Source: Tetraselmis striata
Taxonomy: Eukaryota; Chlorophyta; Chlorodendrophyceae; Chlorodendrales; Chlorodendraceae
DNA length: 64,000 bases
Assembly (NCBI GenBank): GCA_006384855.1
Contig: VCJN01000707.1
Span: 95,827 to 159,826 of the forward strand
Direction of reading: 5' to 3'
Below are positions 1-9,907 of this stretch, one piece after another. A program made the position numbers and the translations under genes. The notes under the pieces are model-generated. The model did no database searches and had not been told where the DNA came from. It saw only the letters and a list, made by a program, of their open reading frames with translations. How positions within the stretch are numbered: the stretch's first letter is position 1; the number at the start of each line of letters is the position of its first letter.

Positions 1-204
1 CTACATGGTGATGTTGTAGGAGACGACATGCACTTCTAACACTCGGCAGGACACGCTAGTAAGTCCATGGCAAAGGACATGAAGTTGATGACCGCGGCCA
101 TGAGGGCCCGGAAGTCGTACTAGTACTCGAGGGGAGAAGCATAAACAAAAAATATCGACCCACTCATCTACGAAAGAGTACGCGGTATCGGCAGGCAACG
201 GGAC

Positions 205-255
205 GCGTATCACTGTGAGATTCAGATGTGACATACGGGTGACGAAGCACTACCG
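205..255. repeat. Candidate left terminal inverted repeat
   Basis: A motif reading CACTGTGAGATTCAGATGTG, followed about 10 bases later by GGTGACGAA, recurs in reverse complement at about 7795-7845. Both copies point inward around 7.6 kb that contains transposase-like coding DNA. I infer the ends of a DNA transposon, but the match is only about 45 bases with a length difference inside it, and no target-site duplication could be assigned. It could equally be two dispersed copies of a short repeat. Confidence 0.35.
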
Positions 256-454
256 TACCGGTACCACTATTATCCGTGAAAGCTGCTGCTGGTGGCGGCA
301 TGTCCATCCAGTTACGTGCGAGTACATCCGGCGTTATTGCCGGCGGGCGATAAATCCTTTTTGTAATCATTGAGGTAGTCGTACATGACGTGTGATGTGC
401 TACATGGCACTGAAGTAAAAGGTGCGAGGTTGTCCGTGTGGTACCGGGTAGTAC

Positions 455-661
455 CGGGTGGTTCCTGGCCGATGTATTTCGGCAATATCGGCCCGGCGTG
501 TCCCGGGTTTACTCGGTTGATGCATTAGCCCTTCGGGGTTCGAATGAGGCAATGGTCTATGGGCTATGCCAGACCTACGACTGCAGTTGGCGCACGAGGT
601 CAAGTGCTGGGGCGGCTTCGGCCGATGATGTCCCGGGGCGAACTTTACTTTTTACCGGGTA
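455..661 (+). repeat. 5'-truncated tRNA-derived SINE
   Basis: This stretch matches the body of the SINE at 14591-14855 almost base for base: the segment after the tRNA-like head (beginning CCTGGCCGATGTATTTCGGC), the GGTTCGAATGAGGCAATGG block, and the final CGGGGCGAACTTTACTTTTT tail. The promoter-bearing head is missing upstream, as expected for a truncated retrotransposed copy. The sequence on either side (1-450 and 662-860) shows no gene; it is unclassified repeat-like intergenic DNA. Confidence 0.8.
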
Positions 662-1116
662 GTACGCGATATATTTATTAAGCCGGTACCGGGTATCTAG
701 TACGAACCCGGGCGCGATGGCGAGTCGTCCTGTGGATAACTACGACTATTAGTACATGGGAGCGCAAATCTCAGCCGTACTATTTGGCCAAAGTGCGGAA
801 TTTTGTTTACATTATAGCTAGTACTGCTGAACGGGCCTGCCAGCCGTCCGATCAAAGGTCATCAGATGGGTGGTTTGGCTGCCATGTTTTGCCAAAGAGT
901 GCTCACGTTACATAAATATTCGCGAGGGGGAGGGCGGGGGCAGGCAGCGGTTTGCCGAAGAATGTTTGAATTACAATATTCGCGACAGCTGCCATCGGGG
1001 AATGTGGCCCCCGGGGGGGGGGGGGGGGGGGAGGCGGGCGGGCGTGGTCCCCCCCCCCCCCCCCCCCCCGCCGCTCCCGCCGGGGGAGTGAGGGGAGGGG
1101 GGTAAGGGGGCGGGGG

Positions 1117-1826
1117 CTACTGCTTGTTCTTGTTCTTGCGTGCCCGGGGGACCCTCCGCTTCGACGATCTCGCTGCCTCCGCCTCCGCCTCCGCCTCCGC
1201 CTGCGCCTCCGACTCCGCGACCGTCAGTTTCTTACCTCGCCGCTTCTTCACTGGCCTCTTCCGCTTCTTGTCATCCGTCAGTGTCTTCACCACCCCGGGA
1301 GGTTGTGCCGTCGACGACGCCGCCATGAGCTTCCTTACCTTCGCGTCGGGACGCCCCCTGTGCCCAGACACCCACAACAAGCCACAATCGTTTCGCCTTT
1401 AAGCGGCTGAGGATGCGGCCTCCTCGGCCACCACGAGTTGCGCCGCTGGCACTGTGGAAGCCTTGGCGTTGAGGTGGGCCTTACGGCGCTCCCGGACGAA
1501 CCTGCGCGCGGCACAAGTTAGCCACGAGTGGGTGCGTGCTAATGTGGAGGATGGAGTGTTTTGTTGCGCGCCCACCTTGTCACGCGTTTCCTCATGTCTT
1601 TCTCGTCCTCCTCGATGCCGGCGGCGCGGACACGCGAGACAACAAGGCTCGCCGCCCACTTTTGCCCGGGGGGGCGAGGTCGGCCATGGCGCTGTGAGCG
1701 GTGAAGGGGGGGGGGGGGGGGGGCGGCCGAGGTGGAGAAACTAACACCCAGTCGACGACCGCCTTCCGCAGCAGTCAACGACACATCGGAGGCGAGGAGC
1801 AGCGCGCCACTACTATTTATATGCAC
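1117..1826 (-). CDS. Possible minus-strand gene, Lys/Arg-rich, unknown
   Basis: Open segments on the minus strand: one at 1539-1826 beginning MHINSSGALLLASDV, one at 1399-1659, and one at 1117-1380 rich in Lys/Arg with an AEAEAEAEA run. A C-run followed by TTCACCGCTCACAG (minus strand, near 1690-1725) looks like a 3' splice site, so the pieces could be exons of one gene. No family is recognised. The composition (poly-Ala/Glu, basic stretches) could also be chance in GC-rich DNA. The flanking runs (G/C tracts at 1012-1075 and 1707-1726) are homopolymers and not coding. Confidence 0.25.
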
Positions 1827-2129
1827 GTATTGTCAAGAGCTACTCGGTGCGGCATTGTGTCGGTGTAATTTCGCAATGTTTATTGTTGAAGTAGCACGGC
1901 GTAATGGATACGGCGAGTGAATCCGGGATAATGTGTGCGGTAGGGCGCGCGTATATGTGCGCGACGAATGTGCGCGCGCAGCGTTGTGCGGCGGTGTGCG
2001 GTGGTGTGCGGCGGTGTGCACCGATGTTAATATAGTGTGAATATTATATCGGCCGTAGACGATCAGGTCTGGCAGCACCGCCCGTGCTTGTAAATAAGCG
2101 ACAATGGATCTAGTCTCCCGCTAGTCTGT

Positions 2130-2900
2130 GCACCGCCAGTGCACTCCGCAAGCCTCGCCTCCATCCGCGTCGGAACCGGTAGTAAGTGTTGTTGTGTGCG
2201 CACATCGTGACAACATTACACGGTGGCAATTGCAATTATTAGCGGTGGATAATGTGAAGGCGTTTTCGAAATCGACAGAGAATGAGGCGGTGCTGGCGGA
2301 GTGCATTGGCGGTGCATAGAATAGCGTGTTGCTGGGGTTTTGGCTGCATCGGACGCCGTATTCCCACCCATCCGGCACGGAATGTCCGGTTTTCACACAT
2401 TTGTGTGTTAATAAAGTGTGAATATTACTCGTCTTTTACGCCGGGTGGATGGGCATCCGGCGTCCGATGCACCCCAATTATTTGCAGCACGCTACTCTAC
2501 TCACCCCCAACGCACTCCGCAAGCCTCGCCTCCATCCGCGTCGGAACCGGTAGTAAGTGTTGTTGTGTGCGCACATCGTGACAACATTACACGGTGGCAA
2601 TTGCAATTAGCGGTGGATAATGTGAAGGCGTTTTCGAAATCGACAGAGAATGAGGCGGTGCTGGCGGAGTGCATTGGCGGTGCAAAGAATAGCGTGTTGC
2701 TGGGGTTTTGGCTGCATCGGACGCCGTATTCCCACCCATCCGGCACGGAATGTCCGGTTTTCACACATTTGCGTGTGAATATATATAGTGTGAATATTAC
2801 GTACGCGTCTTTTACGCTGGCTGGATGGGCATCCGGCGTCCGATGCACCCCGAATCTCACCAACACGCTACTCTACGCACCCCCAACGCACTCCGCCAGC
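2130..2900. repeat. Tandem repeat, ~373-bp unit, two copies plus a fragment
   Basis: The anchor GCACTCCGC occurs at 2141, 2512 and 2888, giving periods of 371 and 376. The first two units are nearly identical: both contain GCGGTGGATAATGTGAAGGC and GAATGAGGCGGTGCTGGCGG. The third is only a start. The ORFs crossing it are identical in each copy because the DNA is repeated, and none resembles a protein family. The units differ by a 3-base indel (ATT) in the CAATTGCAATTATTAGCGG stretch, so this looks like a recent local duplication. Confidence 0.9.
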
Positions 2901-3899
2901 CCCGCCTCTTTCCGCGCAGGTCCTACGTTCCATTGTATGTATATACATACGTACATGTACTGCTCCGAAACCAGCCCAAACTTAATGAGTGCACAAGTGT
3001 AAATGGGGGGGGGGGGGGGGGGTGGGGGGGGGATGTGGCGGCGGGGCATCCACTCACACATACCCCGGCGATGCAAGACAGATATTACATGCCGTGGCGG
3101 GTCGGCGGGCCGACCCGTCGGGGGGTGGGGTGGGGGGGGGGGGGGGGGGTCTATTCAACTACACGTGCCACAGTGTCGTTTCGTGGAGCAGTATATGTGC
3201 CCGGCCTCATCTATACCGCCCCCTACCTGCGCTGCATGGTCCACCCCTACGAATTACTTAGCACAAACCGCCATTGCTTAATAGGAACCTAGCACAGCCA
3301 GGCTTATATGCCCGCTTTGCCGATCAACTTCTACGCACTTTCCGTCCCTCAACCGCCGGACATGGGAGTTAAGCCGCCAGCCTCGGCAGTTGCTTAGCCA
3401 GACTTGGCATCCCGTACCGTGTCCATGGCTTCGCAGCTCTGCCGCCGGCACACGCCGAGTCCGGCGCTTGCTGCCGCGGGGTTGCGCACGCATGCACGCA
3501 CGGTAATACGCCGCCGACGCCGCCATGCTTACTTCCACCACCTTCGCCAGCCGCAGCTTCGCACGCCTTTCCGCCGACATACGAAACGCACGAATCCCCC
3601 CCCCCCCCCCCCCCCCGTCCCCGCGTCATGTATATTATATTCGAGGCGACTATGCGGGGCGCAGCACACGCCGCGGCGTGGGTCGGCGGAGCGGCAGGCG
3701 GCGGGAGCCCTAATGGCCGGGCAGTATCCACACCCACACAGGCACCGCCGCTCACCTCCGACGCGGATGAACCGCCTCCCAAAGGAAACATGCCGGTTGG
3801 TGGTAGGCGTAGCAGGCGTGGGGTGCCGGCGCCGGTACTGGTGCGACGGAGCTGTCGCGTCAGGAACCGCACCGCACGTGGAGCAACACATGGCGGTGC

Positions 3900-4666
3900 C
3901 GGCCCCACCTATGTCTAGGGCCACCTCCTCACAACACCCCGCCACGACGGCGTCGGCCACCGCCGACGGCGCCGTTGCGGGGGGGGACGCCCTGCCAGGC
4001 GACGATGATGCGCCTGGTGCGCCGCGTCGGGAGGCGGAGGAGGCCGTGGTCGAGGCGACTGATCGGGCTGAGGGGGTTGTCGAGGCGAGCGAGGCTGCGC
4101 TCGCGCCACCCGCCCCGCAGCCACCTGCGGGACATGCCGACTTGCTCGTCGCCATGTTGACCGGAGCACTACGAGCAGTGGCGGGAGGCGGCCACATGCA
4201 CTATCATGTGCGTGTCATGGCCGGACGCCCGTCATGCGTGGACTGCGGCCAACGGACGGACTGGGAGTGTTGCTGCGACGGCACCCCGGCTTTGTGCGGC
4301 CCCAAGTACCCATGCATGGCGACCCATCAGCGGGCAGTCCCCTGCCCGACCACGGCCACGGTGAGGGCGGAGTTCCGCCATGTCAGGGACGCGTTCCAAG
4401 ACGCGACTCGCGCCGCCGTGTGTGAGGCTTCCGAGAAGGCACGCGCGGCTGGTAGGGTGCGCAGGGTGAGGCGGCGGACGGCCCAGGAGCTGAAGAGAGC
4501 GAGACATGCCGTCAGTGAGGTCGGGCGCAATGTCATTGGGTGGGGCACACGGACGTGTAACACTTGCACTTTGCGCGTACTGTTGGGTTACATCCAAGCG
4601 GTGTCACACTATGCAACCGGAAAGGCTGCGTTGCTACTGCAAACGATGCTACGCCTCACTCGGTAG
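3900..4666 (+). CDS. Cysteine-cluster protein, transposase-like (partial model)
   Basis: An open frame runs from at least 3404 to the stop at 4666, but only its second half looks like protein: an acidic, Ala-rich segment, then a cysteine-rich module reading CVDCGQRTDWECC, then a C at PALCGPKYPC and a nearby ATH, followed by a helical Arg/Glu-rich segment. The CxxC...C...C...H spacing resembles the C-terminal zinc finger of PiggyBac-type transposases, but no DDD core is visible and the identity is tentative. The last ~35 residues lie in the tandem repeat that follows. The N-terminal part of the frame includes a poly-Pro run from a C homopolymer and is probably not coding. Confidence 0.35.
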
Positions 4667-5065
4667 CAACCGCTGCCCCGCCTATCCCACAGCCGCTGCC
4701 CCCCCCCCCCCCCCCCCTCGCGCACCGTCCTGCGACCTCGCGTGGATCCACGCCACCAGCAGCTTGCACTTGCACTTTGCGCGTACTGCTGGGTTACATC
4801 CAGGCTGCGTCACACTATGCAACCGGAAAGGCTGCGTTGCTACTGCAAACGATGCGACGCCTCACTCTGTAGCAACCGCTGCCGCGCCTATCCCACAGCC
4901 GCTGCCCCACCCCCCCCCCCCTGCGCGGGATCCCCGCCATCAGCAGCTTGCACTTGCACTTTGCGCGTACTGCTGGGTTACATTCAGGCGGCGTCACACC
5001 GGAAAGGCTGCGTTGCTACTGCAAACGATGCTACGCCTCACTCGGTAGCAACCGCTGCCCCGCCC
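4561..5065 (+). repeat. Tandem repeat, 184-206-bp unit, three copies
   Basis: The string TTGCGCGTACTG recurs at 4571, 4777 and 4961. Each unit carries a segment that would read ERLRCYCKRCYAS in one frame and ends with a C-run of variable length, which explains most of the period difference. The units sit at the 3' end of the cysteine-cluster ORF, so they may be duplicated terminal exons, or a minisatellite within a transposon. C-run length differences may include sequencing error. Confidence 0.85.
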
Positions 5066-5678
5066 ATCCCACTCGGGATGCTGAGAGCAGCTCATGGGCA
5101 CCGGGGGCGGGGCAAGAGGGAGCAGGGCCATTGATTGTGGAAGAGCGGGGACCCGCTTGCATGCCATCGTATTATATCTTGCACAATATATGTTGCTGCA
5201 CTCATATCTCACATCACTAGCTTAGCTATAGTGATCCCCCCCCCCTCCCCCCCCCCCCCCCCCCCCGCACCGCGTACGCACAAGCCTGGGTATACGCATC
5301 AACTGCCCGCCGGGATGAGAAACTGGTATTGGTAGTGTGTCTATGGGGTGGAGGGGGGGCAAAAGAGCTGCCAATTGCTGCCAAGCTGGTGCGTTACATT
5401 GGGGCAGGCGCTGGGCAGACAATTGGGGCTCGCTTCAGAGCATTGTCTAGTGCCTATGCGGCTGCTCCGCCTCCGCCGCATGCAGACTCTCCGGGCTCAC
5501 CAGCACCGCCACCTCAGTCATGCGGCCCTGCATCCCGCAGCCCGCCGCCGCCAGCCAGATCAGAGGTATCCAGAAGCCAGTGCTGGGGTTGTTGCGGCAT
5601 GACCGCATAGTTTTCAGCGGCTGCCGTCCACAGCTTGTAATGCATCCCTTTCCGCCGATTCCGCTGTATGCGTTGTCT

Positions 5679-5753
5679 TGGCGCCGCGCTGCCCCGGCCG
5701 CCGCGCCTTGGCGCCGCGCTGCCCCGGCCGCCGCGCCTTGGCGCCGCGCTGGG
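5679..5753. repeat. Short tandem repeat, 30-bp unit
   Basis: Two and a half copies of a 30-base unit beginning TTGGCGCCGCGCTGCCCCGG. On the minus strand it encodes an Ala/Gly/Arg-Gln repeat (ARRQGAAAG). A minisatellite of this kind is common in GC-rich coding or intronic DNA. Confidence 0.85.
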
Positions 5754-5820
5754 TATCGAGTCCTCCCCTCCCTAGTGAGCGCGTCCACCTGCGCCTTGCG
5801 CTCGGGGCCGTCCTCCTCCG

Positions 5821-7217
5821 TCACCACATTCTGCAACCCCCACCGCGTGACGAACCACGCAGCTCCTTGCATGCGCTTGTACATGTGCCCAAGCACCGCC
5901 TGGGGACGCGAAGCTCCTTCTCGGTCATTATCGCCTTCACCCGGGCCTCCTCGAGCAGCGGACCGGCGTTAAGAATGGAAAACGTTTCCATGTGGTGCAA
6001 GCAGTCCTCCATGACCCAGCCGGACTGCACCGTCACCTTGCCTGACCCTGCAGTCATGGAGGGGAATGCCGTCACGCCCACGCCCACGCCCACGCCCGGG
6101 GGGGGGGGGGGGGGGGTTACCTTTCGATTCTTGGACACTGCAAACGAAGGGCGCAACCCGCGTTCAAAGTTGCTGGGTATCGGGACTAAAGCCTGGCGCC
6201 GGTCTTCCTGCTTCATAGCTCGGAATCCAATGTGGCCCTGCACGGTGACAAATTTCCTCCTGAAGTCCCTTCCCAAGCCAAAAAAAAACAGGTGGAACGG
6301 TGCGAGGGGGAAGAGGTTGACCATGCTGACATAGCCCAGGACCACATGCACATGGCACACGCCATGGCAGCCAGTGTTCTGCTTGGCCTCCGCCAGCCGG
6401 GTTGTGTTGAACGCACGCCGGGCAAGGTGCGTGATTCACTGGACAAGTCATCGCCTTCATGGACGGTTACCAAGCGAGCCTCCCCGTCCGCATCCACAGG
6501 GGGGTGCTCCTGGGCAGCCGCCATAGCCTCCACAACCTGCCACGCCGACCGGGCGGGTGCGTGTGATTCCATACAACCGCAGTTGAGTGGTGCCACCAGC
6601 ACGCAGGCCGGGCCCACTCACCTCTGAACGCAGAAGGCCCACAATGTCCCCGTCCTCGAAAACAGCGCGCCACTGGGTCGTCCCGCCGTAGTCCTCCAAC
6701 ACCCACTCGGTAACGACGCCGGTTATCACGCCGTAGTGCCATACTCCCCGGAACTTCTTGGCGATGACCTTCATGTAGAAGTCGCCGGGATCGCCTTTCC
6801 ATATCACGCCCTCATCGCGGGTTCCACGCCCGCCGGCGGCCACGCAGGCGCGTCGATGTCCATACCGTCTTCGCCAACGGGGTCCTCCCCCACGCCCATC
6901 ACATACATCGTCCACCTTCGAGCCGCCGTCGTCCGAGACCGGCGCCGGCGGGCCGTTTCCGACGGCTGCAGCTACTCCTGCTCCCGCATTGTTGTTGCTG
7001 CTGCTGCTGCTGCCGCCCCTGCTGCTGCTGCTTGTGATAAGGCGGCCTTGCGGCGCAACTTAGCCGCACGCTTCAACGAGTGGCTACAGTTCGGGAATTT
7101 TAGGAAGTGCCGCTCTCGCGCCATCTTATCACATGTGCCCGTCACGTTGCCCCGGCAGTGCTTGCATGAGTACACGCCATCCTTTGACACACTCGCTATC
7201 CATCCCTTTGCCGGCAT
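5821..7217 (-). CDS. BED-finger / Tudor-like transposase-like gene (fragmentary)
   Basis: On the minus strand an N-terminal segment starting at 7217 (MPAKGW) contains a BED-type zinc finger: YSCKHC, then ERHFLKFPNC, i.e. CxxC...HxxxxxC, followed by a basic stretch and poly-Ala. BED fingers typically open hAT-family transposases. A second segment (6622-~6830) reads WKGDPGDFYMKVIAKKFRGV and later AVFEDGD, the aromatic/acidic pattern of Tudor-like domains, and ends at a GTGAGT donor (6621 downwards on the minus strand). Further 3', 5821-6360 holds a helical stretch (MEDCLHHMETFSILNAGPLL). No hAT dimerisation domain or catalytic core is identified, so this is either a domesticated or decayed transposase, or a chromatin protein. 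Exon joins were not resolved. A CTG/GCT microsatellite at 6985-7035 encodes the poly-Ala. Confidence 0.45.
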
Positions 7218-7794
7218 GCCTGCTGCCGCGCGCGGGGGGCGGGGGGGGGGGGGGGGGGGGGGTTGAGAGTTGGGGTGGATGTAACCCACCACCGGCAGGC
7301 AACACAGATGCGAGTGCGCGGCTGTCCGCGCTTGATTCAACGGTGAGCGGCGGTGACCGTGAGGCGACCCCGTACTTCATGCGCGTGCTGGGGCGTTACA
7401 CAATCATCAGCAGTTAGGGCGGCTGCATTAAAACGCGCACCTACGAACACCACCTACCGCCTACCACCTACCGTACCACCTACATCCGCCCACACCTCCG
7501 CCCGTCGTGCCGCACATCGCCGCACACCGCGGGGTCAGCGGTCAGCGATGTGCGGTCAGCGATGTGCGGCGATGTGCAATGAGTGCTGTGAGATTCGTAC
7601 ATCCGCCTGTACTTAGCCCGGGTGCTCCGCGTCGGCGGGCGACACGCGAGCCCGCGTGCGCATATCAATTTGATGAAATTATGGAAACGAGAAATTCATA
7701 TAGTACTTTTACTGGTCGCGCGCGATAGTCGTCGCTACTGGGTATGAAATCCACGTCCCTTGTCCGTCCCGTATCGTCCCCGTATGTCGTCGTT

Positions 7795-7845
7795 CGTCAC
7801 CAGTAGGGCACATTTACGTCACATCTGAATCTCACAGTGTATGGC
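7795..7845. repeat. Candidate right terminal inverted repeat
   Basis: Reverse-complement partner of 205-255 (reads GTCACATCTGAATCTCACAG on the plus strand). The pair brackets the Cys-cluster ORF and the BED-finger gene. No flanking target-site duplication was found by eye. The stretch 7850-8600 beyond it shows no recognisable gene. Confidence 0.35.
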
Positions 7846-9274
7846 ATCAGCCTCCATGCGGCGTTGCCTGAGTAGTAGGTCACGACACGACGCGGTGATG
7901 ACGTGCAAGCTGTCCTTCGCGATGGGGTCGATGTTGTGCAGCTTGAAAAACGTGTTGATGGCCGACAACTAGGGCTGCAACGATTTAGCAGCCCCAATGT
8001 GGCCTCGTTCACCAATCTAAGCGACGTACCGAACGGTGGTGGCTGTAGTCGCCTCGAGCGGGCTGATGTTCTCGGAGTCGTGGAAATTTGAAATTGGAAA
8101 TGAATTACAACGTGCATATATGCTGCTCTCCACTGCCCAAGCCGAGCTGCTCTTAGGACATGCTTTATCCAACCGTTGTGGGAACCCTGTGGATTACGGA
8201 TGCAACTTTTGGCCTTCCTCCTGGTCGCCCGCGCCCCTCCTCCTTCCATGCCACTTGATATTGCCCCCCCCCCCCCCCCCCCCTCCCCGACCGTAGCGGG
8301 GGTGTCGTGTATGGTGATCGTCGGAAGCGTGTCGGGTTATCTTGGTGGGCGGGTGTGGTAGGGTTGTGGAAGGTACTGGGTTGGACATGGCAGGTTTGAG
8401 GGACTGTCGGGATATGCAGAGGAGTGTATATGTAGTCAACCGATTGAGTGTGTTTTGGAGTTTTGTACTGCAGAGGCTGATTGCAGCGGCGCTGGGGGTG
8501 GATGTGGGTTTGTCAGTGAGTTGCTTCTTGGGGCGGAGGAACGTGAGGTAATGGATGGCTTCTAGTGTGAGTTTGTGCATGGTACCGCTGCGGGTTCGGG
8601 TGACGGGGGTGATTTCACTCGGGCACTTACAACCTTAATGACGTAGGGCGTCTACCAGAATGTGTCAGTATTTTTTGTGGATGAGAGCGTGTATGGTGGC
8701 ATGGTTGAAATCAGTGCAGTATTTGAATTCGTTTGTCTGTATTTTTTGGACCGCTCTGGGATCGCTGCGGGGAGATATGGTTTTGGTGGCCGGGTTGCAA
8801 TCAAATCCGACGATGCGTACCGCGTCCGGCTTGCAGTATATTGCTTTGGGGGGGGGGGGGGGGGGTAGCATGGTCGTGGGGAGCAGGATATGGGTGCATG
8901 GGCGGCGGTTTGCACTTCTTGGGAGCCCGCTAGGTGGTCGGGGTTGTTGATGCGCAGGACGGTGTGTTTGATTTTGTCTGTTAGGTCCGAGATGAGGGTG
9001 TCTATGTTTGGGGAGGAGAAGTCGACCCCAGGTTTACTGCCCGGGTTCGTCGATCGTACGTGCGACCGCCGTTCAGAACTTCCAACTCTTTCAGGGCGAG
9101 GAGTTTAAGCGTGTTGTTGTGTCGGTATGTCTTAAGGCCGGCCATTGAGGGGCAGTTGCCTGCCATATGGCCGTTGCTGAGGTGCTCTCTGCATTTCCCG
9201 CACGTGGAGGACGGCTGGCCTGTGCGGCTTATTCGGCTTGAGTATGTTCCCCACACGAATTCCAGCATGTGAAT

Positions 9275-9907
9275 TCATTCCGAGGTGGTGATGTCCGAGG
9301 GGGTGATGAGTCCGGCATTGCACATGTGGCCAACGCTTGGTCTATGAGGCGGGAGTGAAAAGTCTCGTCGGAGGCGTCGTGGCCCACAGTAGCGTTGGCG
9401 TGTTTCCGGAGGGCGGTTTTCAGGTTGTGGGGGGTGCGTGTGGGTGGTGATCGGCGCTTCTTGGCATGGGGTCAGCCAAACGGCATCGGCCGGCTCGGGA
9501 GTCGAGCCTATGGTTACGGTAGTGTCTGGTGGGATTGTACCGTTGGCTACTTCGCCGGCGATGGTGTCGGCTGGTTCGTTGTCTTCGACTTCAATATGGG
9601 CTTTGACTTTTTGGAGGATGGCTCGGGGTCCAACATCCGCTCGGTGTCTGAGAGGTGTACGATGTGTTCGAGTAGTATTTTGTGAGCGTGGCGTCGTAAG
9701 GTGACCGGGCGGTACATCGTGCGTTCTATTAGGTGAAGGGAGACATCGATACCTGAGATAATGTGCTCCGGAAGTTAAGACTCCTCTGCCACCAAGATGG
9801 CGGCCAGTTTGGCTTTTGGTGATGGTGCGGCGAATTCCGTCTGCGTCCAACCCCATTGCGATGGGTTTATTGCATGGCGTGTAAACCCCGGCGCCGATTC
9901 CCACCAC
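9275..9907 (-). pseudogene. LINE RNase H domain remnant
   Basis: A 210-codon minus-strand frame. Its centre reads KVKAHIEVEDNEPADTIAG, matching the last helix and His/Asp region of type I RNase H domains of retroelements (normally V.AH.G..GNE.AD..A). The N-terminal half is poorly conserved. It lies downstream of the RT remnant on the same strand, consistent with a single LINE ORF2. A downstream CCHC-like cluster at about 9,200 belongs to the same ORF. Confidence 0.7.

Noticed and set aside
1012..1105. Poly-Gly/poly-Pro proteins over G and C runs (also at 3,003, 5,237, 15,270, 44,577, 52,665)
   Set aside because: Frames appear on both strands over homopolymers and have no conserved sequence outside them.
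2418..3002. 194-codon ORF over the 373-bp repeat
   Set aside because: The peptide repeats because the DNA does; equally long frames occur on the other strand.
5679..5753. CRISPR-like array
   Set aside because: Units are contiguous with no spacers, and the DNA is eukaryotic.
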